Shown in pieces: positions 16,058 through 24,738 of a DNA stretch of 43,541 nt. Each line of letters starts with the position of its first letter. The first letter of the stretch is position 1. The notes beneath the pieces are model-generated. The model ran no database searches. It worked only from the letters and a program-made list of their open reading frames with translations, and was not told the origin of the DNA. The position numbers were made by a program, and so were the translations under genes. The stretch covers positions 1 through 43,541 of the forward strand of contig DAIJ01000020.1 of the NCBI GenBank assembly GCA_002498725.1, written 5' to 3'. Origin of the DNA: Euryarchaeota archaeon UBA23 (GTDB taxonomy: Archaea; Thermoplasmatota; Poseidoniia; Poseidoniales; Thalassarchaeaceae).

Positions 16058-18202
16058 ATGGCTGGTGGTTCAGGCATATACATCTCTTGGTTAATGGGTG
16101 CAATTCTTCTATCAATAGCACTTATGCCTATTGTTAAACCACCTTGGGCTAAGATAAGAATTAGTGGTTTTATTGATATGTTTAGACGTTATTGGGCTCA
16201 TATGATTGTAGTATTCTCGGTTTATCTTTGGAAAGATTTATTGGATCAACTTGATAGAATTTTGATGGCAAACACACAACTTGACATGACTCCTTATGTT
16301 TATGCCATTGAGGGGGACATCGTACTTTGGATACAAGAGTCTTTTCAGAATGAAATACTTTCTATTGTTTTAACACATTTCTATGTAATGGGCTTTATGA
16401 CTGCTACATTTGCCTCATTTTTGTATCCAATTTATTTTGATGATAGACATATGGCTGATCGGGTATCTTTGTCAATGTTTTGGGTTTACATACTTGCAAT
16501 CCCATTCTATCTTTTCTTTAATGTCAGAGTGACGGGAGATCATATTCCAGATATGGAAACTATTGCATATGATCTTACACCAGTTATACATAATTGGTTC
16601 ACTAGAATTGATCCTTTCACAAATGGTATGCCTAGTTTACACATTGGCCTGCCATTTGCAGTATGGCTGACTTATGTAAAATGGGATGAAGATGGTCGCT
16701 GGAGTCGATTCCGAACCGTATTAATGATTTTTATTTGGATCACAGGTTTCACAATTTTGTATTTAGGAATTCATTGGATTGTAGATATTATTGGCGGTAT
16801 TCTAGTTGCCACTTTAGCAGTCTCCCTCACTGAAAAGACTCATTCATCAATTTGGTCTGTTGCCGATGAAAGATTATTTTCTCGTAGAGTTGCTAGATTA
16901 ATTGACAATCCTAGGGTCTGGTTTAGACAATTCAGAAGATCTGTAAATTCATTATTCGAACCATTTAGAGAACCTTCTAGCAAACAGACTGGAGCAGTAA
17001 TTATTGCAATTTTAGTGGGTACTGGTACTGTTCTTTTATGGGATGCTACACATCAAGATTTTCCAGTCGAAGGAGTTGAATGGCCAACTTACGCTGCTGG
17101 CTCAGGAGATTGGTTAGTCACAGTTCAAGAAAATGAAAACGGAACAATCGAAGTAATTTCTTGGAACTCCGAAACTAGAGAATCAGAAATATTGTCTACA
17201 ATGAACTCGATAGCAGGATGGAATTCCACACCAAAAGTCTCAGCCTCTGAAAATGGTTTTGTGTTGTTTGATTCTAGTAACCTAGAATATTGGGCTTTTT
17301 CAGATAAAAATCAAAGTTTTAGCAAAGTGGTGTGGCCGCTTGATTTCGATATATCTGATCAAATAAATAGTCCATTAATCGACGTTTTACTAGCCGAAAA
17401 CTCCAATCAAGAAGTTATTATTGTAGCTGTCTGCAATGATAAATTACTTTACATCAGCACTTCAGGACAAATTGAGCAATTTTCCGCTCCATCAGGTCCT
17501 TACAGCGTGGCTGCCAATTTTGGTCCATTAATCGCCGTTGCGAATTCTACATCCGATGGTCCAGTAATTCATGTTAGTCATCTAGAACAGGAACAGGCTG
17601 CTTGGTATATTCCAATAGCCAATACAACCGACGAAGTTCTAGATGAATTTCTTGAGGATGTCTTTGAAGAACCTATAGATTACTCAAATTCTACAATAGT
17701 AGAACTTGTAATGGAAGGCGATTATATCGTTGCAGTAGTAGATATAGGACCGGTTAATCGTACTATTCTAATTGATTTGAGGGAAGGAACTCAACTATTA
17801 CTTTCGGACCCTATTTGGCCTTCATCTTCTGTCAGCATAGGTCATGGAAAAGTCTCATTCTTACAAATTCCAAGATATGATCCAACAATTCCTCAAGAAA
17901 ATAGATTATCTGCTAATGATGTTTTTTTACATGATATTGAACTTAATAAAACAACTCAATTGACTATCGATGAAGAAGTAGATCAGACTCAACCTCAAGT
18001 TCTTATTTCTGGTGTTGCATGGATAGAAGAATCGGAAGATGGCGAAATTGAGATAAGAATTCATTCTCTTGAAGAAACGTTTGAGCCTTATTCATCAGTA
18101 ATACTTCAGAGTGCAATTCTAATGCTTATTCCTCTTTTAGTACTCAGAGCATTTCAGACAGCCCGTGAGAAGAACATTTCATTAAATAAATCAGATAATT
18201 GA
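16058..18202 (+). CDS. PAP2-superfamily membrane enzyme fused to a propeller-like ectodomain
   Basis: A 714-residue membrane protein. The first 275 residues or so form several transmembrane helices with phosphatidic-acid-phosphatase motifs: GMPSLHIG (PSxH) and YLGIHWIVDIIGG (the H-x3-D motif). This resembles the PAP2_3 or inositol-phosphoceramide-synthase-like group, so phospholipid headgroup transfer or dephosphorylation is likely. After a further membrane helix (TGAVIIAILVGTGTVLLW) comes about 370 residues of beta-rich sequence reminiscent of TolB-like propeller blades (DVFLHDIELNKTTQLTIDEE), with several N-glycosylation-type sequons. A last helix (SAILMLIPLLVLRAF) ends it. ATG 16058 is chosen for its AGGGGAG ribosome site. 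The substrate is unknown. Confidence 0.75.
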   Translation: MAGGSGIYISWLMGAILLSIALMPIVKPPWAKIRISGFIDMFRRYWAHMIVVFSVYLWKDLLDQLDRILMANTQLDMTPYVYAIEGDIVLWIQESFQNEILSIVLTHFYVMGFMTATFASFLYPIYFDDRHMADRVSLSMFWVYILAIPFYLFFNVRVTGDHIPDMETIAYDLTPVIHNWFTRIDPFTNGMPSLHIGLPFAVWLTYVKWDEDGRWSRFRTVLMIFIWITGFTILYLGIHWIVDIIGGILVATLAVSLTEKTHSSIWSVADERLFSRRVARLIDNPRVWFRQFRRSVNSLFEPFREPSSKQTGAVIIAILVGTGTVLLWDATHQDFPVEGVEWPTYAAGSGDWLVTVQENENGTIEVISWNSETRESEILSTMNSIAGWNSTPKVSASENGFVLFDSSNLEYWAFSDKNQSFSKVVWPLDFDISDQINSPLIDVLLAENSNQEVIIVAVCNDKLLYISTSGQIEQFSAPSGPYSVAANFGPLIAVANSTSDGPVIHVSHLEQEQAAWYIPIANTTDEVLDEFLEDVFEEPIDYSNSTIVELVMEGDYIVAVVDIGPVNRTILIDLREGTQLLLSDPIWPSSSVSIGHGKVSFLQIPRYDPTIPQENRLSANDVFLHDIELNKTTQLTIDEEVDQTQPQVLISGVAWIEESEDGEIEIRIHSLEETFEPYSSVILQSAILMLIPLLVLRAFQTAREKNISLNKSDN

Positions 18203-18207
18203 AAATA

Positions 18208-19287
18208 TTATTCTGCCAGTCTAAACATTTCATTAAGACTTTTTTGAGCCTTTTTGATTATCTCCTCATCAAGTTCAATAATCTGATTTTTTCTTGGTTC
18301 TCTAAGTGCCTGAAGTATGTCTTCTAAAAGTGTCATTTTCATGTAACGGCACATTACACAAGTGCCAATCAGATTAATTTCGTTTTCACTTTCAGCTCTG
18401 AGCCTATCTGCAGTGCCACATTCAGTTATGAGCATTATATCAGATTCACCTTCTGAACTTAATCTCATAGCCTCATTCATCAATTTTTCACTACTTCCTA
18501 CAATATCACTTTCAGCGATTACATCGGCGTCACATTCAGGATGACTTAATACTTTGAGAGAAATACCTTGATCTGCAGATCTCTGACGCCAAGACTTAAT
18601 TTTTTCACCTGTAAATGTCGAATGAACATAACATTCTCCATGATAGTTTATTACTTCTTTTTTCCCCTCTAAATACTCTGTCAGATGTTTGCCCATTAGC
18701 CTATCTGGAACAAAAATCAATTTATCTCCAGGAAGTCTCTCACAGATTTTCAAGAAGTTACTACTTGTGACACATACATCTACCTCAGCCTTTACTTCAG
18801 CAGTTGTATTTATGTAGCAAGCAACAGGTACATCGGGGTACTTTTCTTTTAGAGCTCTAACATCTTGGGCGGTTATAGAGTCTGAAAGAGAACATCCAGC
18901 CTCAGGAGATGGATGGATGATAGTTTTGTGAGGGCTAACTATCTTAGCAGTCTCTGCCATAAAACGTACGCTAGAGAATAAAATTGTATTTTGTGGAGCA
19001 TCACGGGCAGCCTTTGAAAGTGTATAACTATCTGAAACGGAATCTGCTACCCCATAAATTATGTCCGGTGTCTGATAAGAATGAGCAATAAGAAAAACAT
19101 CCTTTTCTTTCTTAAGTTCATTAATTTCAAGGGTTAATGGTGCTATGTGGCGACAAGTTTCTAAATCCCATAATTTAGGTTGATTAATGACTTCAAATAA
19201 TCTCCCAGCCTCCTTGTCAACAATCTCATCAGAGTAAGATTTGGTTGATATTGAACCCCTTTGTATGGGGGTTGTTGACATCTGCAT
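18208..19287 (-). CDS. nadA: Quinolinate synthase
   Basis: Condenses iminoaspartate with dihydroxyacetone phosphate to quinolinate in de novo NAD synthesis, using an oxygen-sensitive [4Fe-4S] cluster. The three cluster cysteines are visible in PEAGCSLSD (about 134), SHPECDAD (254) and GTCVMCRYMKMTLLEDI (312 or 315), the last within the typical C-terminal K-x-x-LE-IL-AL segment. IAHSYQTPD, SDSYTLSKAA and SSVRFMAETAK are also typical. Of the clustered starts, ATG 19287 has AAAGGA seven bases upstream; ATG 19293 is too close to it. NadB and NadC are not in the window. It diverges from bud32 and converges on the PAP2 gene with a five-base gap. Confidence 0.95.
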   Translation of the reverse strand: MQMSTTPIQRGSISTKSYSDEIVDKEAGRLFEVINQPKLWDLETCRHIAPLTLEINELKKEKDVFLIAHSYQTPDIIYGVADSVSDSYTLSKAARDAPQNTILFSSVRFMAETAKIVSPHKTIIHPSPEAGCSLSDSITAQDVRALKEKYPDVPVACYINTTAEVKAEVDVCVTSSNFLKICERLPGDKLIFVPDRLMGKHLTEYLEGKKEVINYHGECYVHSTFTGEKIKSWRQRSADQGISLKVLSHPECDADVIAESDIVGSSEKLMNEAMRLSSEGESDIMLITECGTADRLRAESENEINLIGTCVMCRYMKMTLLEDILQALREPRKNQIIELDEEIIKKAQKSLNEMFRLAE

Positions 19288-19351
19288 GGTCATGTCCTTT
19301 CACTAAACCCTCAGGTGTAACCGCTTTCAAGTCATCTCATCTCCGCGAAGC

Positions 19352-20011
19352 ATGAATTCCGACTCTATCCCAATGTGGATGGACCAAGAGACTCTTCATA
19401 TTGGTGCTGAAGCAAAGGTAAATTTGGGATCTTGGCTTGGCCGAAAAGTGGTTCTTAAAAAAAGAGAACCTAAAGAATATAGACACCCTTCATTGGAACG
19501 TAGATTAACTCGTCAGAGATTAACTACAGAAGCAAGAATCTTAACTCGTATGCAATTGATAGGATTCCCCTGTCCTATTCTTTTGAATCTTAATCTTGAG
19601 CAAGGTTGGATGCTTTTGTCTCATATTGATGGCAGAGTTCTATATGAGGCTCTTTTGGATGGAACTGCTGGGATTAAAGAAATTAAGAATTTTGGTAAAT
19701 TAATTCGTCAGCTACACGAGGCTGGTTTTTCTCATGGTGATCTAACTACTCATAATGTAATTCTTTCAGAAGATGGTAATCTAAGTTTGATAGATTTTGG
19801 ATTAGCAAAAATATCTCCTGAAATAGAGCACTTAGGTTTGGATTTACAGGTATTAAATGAATGTCTCACTGCTAGCCACTATTCGATTGAAAATTCTTTA
19901 GATGCAATGATAGAGGGATATTTATCTGGAGAAACTGGACCAGAGCCAAATGCCAAAGATGTCATTGAAAGATTCAATGCGATCCGTGGTCGAGTAAGAT
20001 ATCATGCTTGA
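19352..20011 (+). CDS. bud32: Bud32/PRPK-type kinase-ATPase of the KEOPS complex
   Basis: Small Rio-like kinase that works as an ATPase with Kae1 in the KEOPS complex to make t6A at position 37 of ANN-decoding tRNAs. At 219 residues it is the minimal kinase. It has GAEAKV near residue 18, VVLKKREPKEYRHP, the RLTTEARIL helix, the catalytic HGDLTTHN (about 129) and the metal-binding IDFGLAKISP. The C-terminus is basic (RGRVRYH) as in other Bud32 proteins. It is a stand-alone gene rather than a Kae1-Bud32 fusion. The downstream gene is an XTP/dITP pyrophosphatase, a recurrent archaeal neighbour. Confidence 0.93.
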   Translation: MNSDSIPMWMDQETLHIGAEAKVNLGSWLGRKVVLKKREPKEYRHPSLERRLTRQRLTTEARILTRMQLIGFPCPILLNLNLEQGWMLLSHIDGRVLYEALLDGTAGIKEIKNFGKLIRQLHEAGFSHGDLTTHNVILSEDGNLSLIDFGLAKISPEIEHLGLDLQVLNECLTASHYSIENSLDAMIEGYLSGETGPEPNAKDVIERFNAIRGRVRYHA

Positions 20012-20020
20012 GGCTATATT

Positions 20021-20614
20021 ATGCGTATATTATTCGCTACCAGTAACCAATATAAAATTCAGGAAGCAAGAGATATATTTGGTGAATTAGGACATACTGT
20101 CGAACCACTACCTTTAGACGGATTAATAATTAATTTTGAAGAACCAAAGCATCTAGGATTAGATTCTGTAGCGGAGTCGAAAATAGATCAGGCATTATCT
20201 TTAATTTCAGGTACAGAATTCGAAGGAAGTTATATTCTTGTAGAGGATTCAGGAGTTTTTACAAGTTTCTTCAAAGATTGGCCGGGAGCATCTTCGGCAA
20301 GTGTACTTTCTAATTTAGGTCTTGATGGATTCTTAGAAAAAATGTCTGAATCTAATAATCGAGAGGGCGAATATAGGGCAGTAGCCATAATCAGTGATGG
20401 CCAAAAAAAATGGAAGGCCATAGGTATTTGTAAGGGTATTTTTTCAAAAGAAAGACTAGGAGAAGGTGGTTTTGGTTACGATCCAGTATTTATTCCAAGC
20501 GAAGGAGATGGTCGTACCTTTGCTCAAATGGAACCAAGTTTAAAATCCTCATTCTCACACAGAGCAAAGGCACTAAAATCATTATCATTTCTTATCGATA
20601 GCCCGTCAAAGTGA
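20021..20614 (+). CDS. rdgB: XTP/dITP pyrophosphatase (HAM1/RdgB family)
   Basis: House-cleaning enzyme that hydrolyses deaminated purine nucleotides (ITP, dITP, XTP) to monophosphates. The 197-residue protein contains FATSNQYKIQEA at the N-terminus (the T/S-x-N-x-x-K motif), LVEDSGVF near residue 75, GFGYDPVFIP near 145, and the C-terminal FSHRAKAL. All match the family, and the length is normal. The ATG is nine bases after the bud32 stop, so the two are co-transcribed. The adjacency is common in Euryarchaeota, though the two functions are not obviously linked. Confidence 0.95.
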   Translation: MRILFATSNQYKIQEARDIFGELGHTVEPLPLDGLIINFEEPKHLGLDSVAESKIDQALSLISGTEFEGSYILVEDSGVFTSFFKDWPGASSASVLSNLGLDGFLEKMSESNNREGEYRAVAIISDGQKKWKAIGICKGIFSKERLGEGGFGYDPVFIPSEGDGRTFAQMEPSLKSSFSHRAKALKSLSFLIDSPSK

Positions 20615-20650
20615 AGTGAGAAAACTCGGCGTGTTAGGTTAGGAACTGTC

Positions 20651-21547
20651 ATGGTGTCGTACACTCGGCTTCTATTGTTGACTCTAATTGGAGTCGGTAC
20701 ACCTGCCTATCTGGTGCTTCAGGGCACTATGGAAATAGGTATACGAATTGCTTCTGGAGTGGTTTTAATGGCATTACTTGCTTTACTTGTGTTTTCTGGC
20801 CGAAGACCTCTGCCAAAACCACCAGTGTCACCTAAGGTTGAAGTTGATGAACCATCACCAATCTTAACAGAAGTAGTTGACAATGAAATTGTTGAATCCG
20901 ACGAAGAAATAGGACTTAATAGAAAAAGAGTGGCTACTCCTGCGATGCCAGCAGCCCCTCCTCCTCCTCCTACATTACCTAATGATATGTTAGCCAATAT
21001 ACCGGTTTCGGAAATACCTATTATCAGCTCATCAAAAAAAGTCGCCCAAAAGTTGGTAGTTGAAACTGATGCAGTATCAGAAATGGAGGCTGAAATTGAG
21101 TCCTATGTCAAGGATAGGAGAGAAAAGCGGGCTGAAATTAGAAGTAGCATTGAGAGACGTAGGAGAATGGCCTTGGCTGAAAGAAGAGCCGCTAAGGTAA
21201 GGATGTGGACCGATTTAGAGGATGGAGAGGATCTTGGTAAGATACTTTCTAGATCCGACCATGACCTCGAAGTTATTGAAGAAAATTTAACTCCTGACAA
21301 CAGTATACCATTAGGTGTATCATATGTTAGAATTGATGAAAATCGTATTCTTAAACTAAGAACACCTTTACAGATTAATGACAAGGTTTCAGAATCAGAA
21401 AATCCAGATGATTTTCCATCTTCAGAGATACTCCCCCTTCCTCCTAGTATCTCTGGAATGCCACCTCCTCCTCCTCCTGAAGGGGGTTTACCTCCACCCC
21501 CCAGCCCTTCTGGAATGCCACCTCCTCCGCCACCTCCTGTCTTGTGA
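20651..21547 (+). CDS. Membrane-anchored protein with coiled coil and polyproline C-terminus
   Basis: A 298-residue protein of unknown function. Two hydrophobic helices open it (about residues 5-24 and 30-48). Next come an acidic linker with a first polyproline stretch (PAMPAAPPPPPTLP, about 98-111), a highly charged helical region rich in Arg and Glu likely to be a coiled coil (about 145-190), and a C-terminal run of proline blocks (SGMPPPPPPEGG, LPPPPSPSGM, PPPPPPPVL). The arrangement resembles the FH1-like proline tracts that act as docking sites in eukaryotic cytoskeletal proteins, but no homology is claimed. Translating such runs needs aIF5A. It follows rdgB by 36 bp in the same orientation. 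Confidence 0.6.
   Translation: MVSYTRLLLLTLIGVGTPAYLVLQGTMEIGIRIASGVVLMALLALLVFSGRRPLPKPPVSPKVEVDEPSPILTEVVDNEIVESDEEIGLNRKRVATPAMPAAPPPPPTLPNDMLANIPVSEIPIISSSKKVAQKLVVETDAVSEMEAEIESYVKDRREKRAEIRSSIERRRRMALAERRAAKVRMWTDLEDGEDLGKILSRSDHDLEVIEENLTPDNSIPLGVSYVRIDENRILKLRTPLQINDKVSESENPDDFPSSEILPLPPSISGMPPPPPPEGGLPPPPSPSGMPPPPPPPVL
21452..21528 (+). repeat. Direct repeat within the polyproline-coding segment
   Basis: A 20-base exact repeat (tctggaatgccacctcctcc) occurs at 21452-21471 and 21509-21528. Both copies are in frame and encode SGMPPPP. Together with CCT-rich runs on either side this suggests the proline tract grew by slippage or unequal duplication. Confidence 0.85.
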
Positions 21548-21581
21548 TATATTCAAGCGATAAATCCTACTGGGGGGGTCT

Positions 21582-22418
21582 ATGAGTGATGATGCGCTTA
21601 TCGTTGAGAATATACCAATTGAGGGTATCAGTCCCTCCGATGGAGTTGTTTCTATTTGGACTCTCAATAGGCCTGAAAAGCTTAATGCACTTAATTCATC
21701 TTCTCATGAAGCGTTGAAAAATGCATGTGCAGATGCCGAATCAGATGACTCAATACGTGTAATCATAATTCGTGGTGCACCTCCTCTACCTGCGGCTGAA
21801 GGTAAGAAGCAGAAACCTGCAGCTTTTGCGGCCGGGGCCGATATTTCAGAATTTGCTGGCAAGAATTCTGATGATGTCCGTCCATTTTTTGAAAATAATG
21901 CTTGGGAGAGAGTTTGGAATCTTTCAAAGCCTACAATAGCCATGGTTGATGGTTTCGCACTAGGTGGTGGAACCGAATTAGCACTTTCATGCGATATCAG
22001 GATTGCGAGTAATCGTGCAAAATTTGGCACCCCTGAGATTAATTTAGGCCTTATTCCTGGTGGCGGAGGTACTCAGCGTTTATCCAATATAGTAGGTTAC
22101 GGTAAGGCCATGGAGATGGTAATGACAGGAGATATGATTGATGCTGACGAGGCACTTCGTCTTGGTCTGGTTAATGCTGTAGTGGAGCCTGAAAAACTTG
22201 AAAATTTTACAATGATTATGGCGCAAAATATTGGTAAAAAGTCCCCATACACAATCAAGGTAGCAAAGCGTGCTGTTCGTGCAGCACTTGATTTGGGAAT
22301 GACTGATGGAATATTAGCAGAAAGATCTGAGTTCGTTGCGTTATTCGATACTGAAGACAAGGAAATCGGAGTTCAAGCGTTTCTCGAACGCAAGGAAGCT
22401 AAGTGGAAAGGAAATTAG
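21582..22418 (+). CDS. Enoyl-CoA hydratase (crotonase family)
   Basis: Likely hydrates trans-2-enoyl-CoA to 3-hydroxyacyl-CoA in beta-oxidation. The 278-residue protein has the oxyanion-hole segment AAGADISEF, the GFALGGGTELALSCDI helix carrying the first catalytic Glu, and PEINLGLIPGGGGTQRL carrying the second. The two-Glu pattern indicates true hydratase chemistry. A short insert (PPLPAAEGKKQKP) precedes the oxyanion loop and is unusual. The C-terminal EGVQAF-type helix reads IGVQAFLERKEAKW. The ATG follows a run of G that can act as ribosome site. It lies between the polyproline protein and an SRPBCC gene, away from the larger acyl-CoA cluster near 33-41 kb. Confidence 0.88.
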   Translation: MSDDALIVENIPIEGISPSDGVVSIWTLNRPEKLNALNSSSHEALKNACADAESDDSIRVIIIRGAPPLPAAEGKKQKPAAFAAGADISEFAGKNSDDVRPFFENNAWERVWNLSKPTIAMVDGFALGGGTELALSCDIRIASNRAKFGTPEINLGLIPGGGGTQRLSNIVGYGKAMEMVMTGDMIDADEALRLGLVNAVVEPEKLENFTMIMAQNIGKKSPYTIKVAKRAVRAALDLGMTDGILAERSEFVALFDTEDKEIGVQAFLERKEAKWKGN

Positions 22419-22443
22419 TCAATTAAATCGTCGAGGGAGAAGA

Positions 22444-22953
22444 ATGTTGTCTAATTATGAAAATAGATTATCAGTAACAAAATCTATGGAATTTGAATTG
22501 TCAAGAGATGAGTTATGGGATTTGATTAGTCCACCTGGGAACTTGAATCATAATCATCCATTTTGTAAATCAAACGAAGTTATTTCATGGGGGGAGGACA
22601 ACCATATCGATAAATTGGTTTACTTGAATGGTAGAAGCTACATCAGAAAGTTCCTGTCTTGGGAAGAAGGCAAGGGTTATTCATTATCAATAGGTGAAGA
22701 AAATGGCCCTCAGTCATTCGTAGTATGGACTATTGAAAGCATAGGCATACATTCAAAATTAACAATTACAGTCTATCCTTTCATTCTCGCGAAAATACCC
22801 AAATTTGTTGCTATAATTCCACATTTTTTATGGGTTAAACCAAGATTAAACTCCTACTTAAAATCAGTTTTATTAGGTTTCAAACATTTTTCATTAAGTG
22901 GCGAAATTGTTCCAAGAAATCACTTTGGTAAACACCCTTGGTTCTCTGATTAA
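22444..22953 (+). CDS. SRPBCC (START-like) domain protein
   Basis: A 169-residue single-domain protein. The opening LSVTKSMEFELSRDELWDLI is the first strand and helix of the SRPBCC fold, which forms a deep hydrophobic ligand pocket. Strands through VISWG, RSYIRKFLSWEEGKG and VVWTIESIG and a long C-terminal helix complete it. The ligand is unknown. The ATG at 22444 is chosen because GAGGGAG lies just upstream; the frame is open further back, but there it overlaps the hydratase gene. Its stop codon shares a TTAA with the stop of the convergent small membrane protein. Another SRPBCC domain occurs in the nearby SDR39U1 fusion. Confidence 0.7.
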   Translation: MLSNYENRLSVTKSMEFELSRDELWDLISPPGNLNHNHPFCKSNEVISWGEDNHIDKLVYLNGRSYIRKFLSWEEGKGYSLSIGEENGPQSFVVWTIESIGIHSKLTITVYPFILAKIPKFVAIIPHFLWVKPRLNSYLKSVLLGFKHFSLSGEIVPRNHFGKHPWFSD

Positions 22954-23318
22954 GTGATTACCCAAAGTGAGATTACTATCGATAGTACCCCAAAAATTAC
23001 TGATTGGAATATTATTATCCAACTCTTACTTCTACAAGCAGCGGCAACTAAATTATCCGAATGCTTCTTTCTTCCAGAGGAAGACTCATGAGTACCCATG
23101 AATCCATGATAAACGCATACTTGTGTAGTAGATTCTAGTAGGACGAGACATCCTGCAGTGAAGAATCCAAAAATCATTGTGAGTTCTAGTAGAGTAGCGC
23201 TGTCAGCAGCCTCCAAAACTGCAATAATCCCTATCAAAATAAGTAGTAAGCCCCCATAGAGTCTATTTTTTCTACCAGTTACAGAGATATTTCTAATTTC
23301 AGCAAGGGTTTCTTGCAT
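22950..23318 (-). CDS. Small membrane protein, unknown function
   Basis: A 122-residue protein with three likely transmembrane helices: about residues 22-38 (GLLLILIGIIAVLEAA), 42-62 and 98-120 (IIFQSVIFGVLSIVISLWVI). Between the second and third lies a soluble loop with several Ser, Lys and His residues and a Cys on each side. A strong GGAGGT ribosome site six bases before the ATG supports the start. It is the last gene of the photolyase-side operon, three bases after the SRPBCC-SDR39U1 gene in the direction of transcription. I do not recognise the family. Confidence 0.65.
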   Translation of the reverse strand: MQETLAEIRNISVTGRKNRLYGGLLLILIGIIAVLEAADSATLLELTMIFGFFTAGCLVLLESTTQVCVYHGFMGTHESSSGRKKHSDNLVAAACRSKSWIIIFQSVIFGVLSIVISLWVIT

Positions 23319-23321
23319 ATT

Positions 23322-24734
23322 CTACCTCCATTTACCTAGAGAATCTCTCAATGCAGGTTCTAAATCCTTATGGGTAAATTCGTATCCAGATTCTTGAAGT
23401 CTCTTAGGGATAACTCTCTGACTATCCAGAGTTAGTTTTACACCCATCTCTCCAAACATTATCCTCATAACAAATCCAGGTAATGGTGCGAATGCTGGAC
23501 GTCTCAAAACCTTACCTAGAGTTTTTGCAAACATCTTTTGTCTAACTGGATTTGGTGCTGTAAGGTTATATGCTCCCTCAGTACCCTCACTCATCATCAA
23601 GTGATACATAGAATATATTTGATCATCCATTGAAATCCAAGACATCCATTGTTTCCCTCCTCCAATTGGACCACCTCCTCCCATTTTTGCTGGTAGAAGC
23701 ATTTTACCTAATGCACCACCAACTGCAGATATTACAATTCCTGTTCTAGTATGAATGGTCCTGATTCCGGCTTTCCTAGCAGAATCAGCACTATTTTCCC
23801 ATTTTTCACAAATTTCTGTAAGAAAATCATCACCTATGCTAGTATTTTCATCTACAATTTCGTTTCCTCTATTTCCGTAATATCCTATTGCACTTGCTAC
23901 CATGAACAATTCAGGTTTATTTTCTAGATTAGCTAGTGTATCGCTCAATAATGTAGTACTATCAACTCTACTATCTCTAATTGCAGCCTTTCTTTTTTTA
24001 CTCCATCTTTTATCACCGATTCCTACACCACCTAGATGAATTACAATATCAAAATCTTCTATTTCACTTGGATTAATCTTTCCTTCTGAGGGACTCCAAG
24101 AAATTTCTTTTTTATTGGAATCTGCTTCTCTTCTAACTAGTTTCCAAACATCATGATTGCCAGTATCTAAGAAAGCAACTAGTTGAGTACCGATCAAACC
24201 AGATGACCCAGCAATCAGAATTTTTTTCCTGTCTAGGTGATTAAATTTATTGTGATTTTCCATATCTCTCTTTAATCTAAATTCTCTTGCATTAAACATG
24301 GATGAAATTCTTCCAGTAACTAAAGATCCACCAAGTGCTTTGTCAACTAGCATCCCCAATGGTCCAAATGGAACGTTATATCTGACTTCATCTACCACAG
24401 TAGTAACTCCATCAACCTCTGTAAGATAGTGGTCGTGATCCCACTTCCAAAATGGACCCTTTACCATTGTATCTGCGAAGTATGCTTTTTTTCTACCATT
24501 TGGTTTTTCATAACCAGTATGCTCTGCCACCCATGTCATTTTGAGAAATGGTGCACCTGGTGCTGGAAATCGAAAAATTCTTTGTGAACCCACTTCTAAA
24601 GAATCGTCAGCACGTACTTCTTCAGCAACTTCCCAAGGTGGCATCAATCTTCTGAAAGATCCTTCATGTTCAAACCAGTCAAATGTAGATTCAATATCCG
24701 CATCAACAATAGTTTCATGAGTATAATTATACAT
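23322..24734 (-). CDS. SRPBCC domain fused to TIGR01777/SDR39U1-type epimerase
   Basis: About 470 residues in two domains. The first 155 or so form an SRPBCC ligand-binding domain (YTHETIVDADIESTFDWFEH, FEHEGSFRRLMPPWE). The second is an atypical short-chain dehydrogenase of the SDR39U1 (YfcH, TIGR01777) family: ILIAGSSGLIGTQL, VIHLGGVGIGDKRW, SAIGYYGNRG and a C-terminal LTLDSQRVIPKRL segment. The fusion is known in bacteria, often near photolyase and carotenoid genes; the reaction is undetermined. ATG 24734 is chosen because the SRPBCC consensus begins there and it lies just after the photolyase stop; ATG 24770 would overlap photolyase. It is the second gene of the photolyase operon. Confidence 0.88.
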   Translation of the reverse strand: MYNYTHETIVDADIESTFDWFEHEGSFRRLMPPWEVAEEVRADDSLEVGSQRIFRFPAPGAPFLKMTWVAEHTGYEKPNGRKKAYFADTMVKGPFWKWDHDHYLTEVDGVTTVVDEVRYNVPFGPLGMLVDKALGGSLVTGRISSMFNAREFRLKRDMENHNKFNHLDRKKILIAGSSGLIGTQLVAFLDTGNHDVWKLVRREADSNKKEISWSPSEGKINPSEIEDFDIVIHLGGVGIGDKRWSKKRKAAIRDSRVDSTTLLSDTLANLENKPELFMVASAIGYYGNRGNEIVDENTSIGDDFLTEICEKWENSADSARKAGIRTIHTRTGIVISAVGGALGKMLLPAKMGGGGPIGGGKQWMSWISMDDQIYSMYHLMMSEGTEGAYNLTAPNPVRQKMFAKTLGKVLRRPAFAPLPGFVMRIMFGEMGVKLTLDSQRVIPKRLQESGYEFTHKDLEPALRDSLGKWR

Positions 24735-24738
24735 TTTT

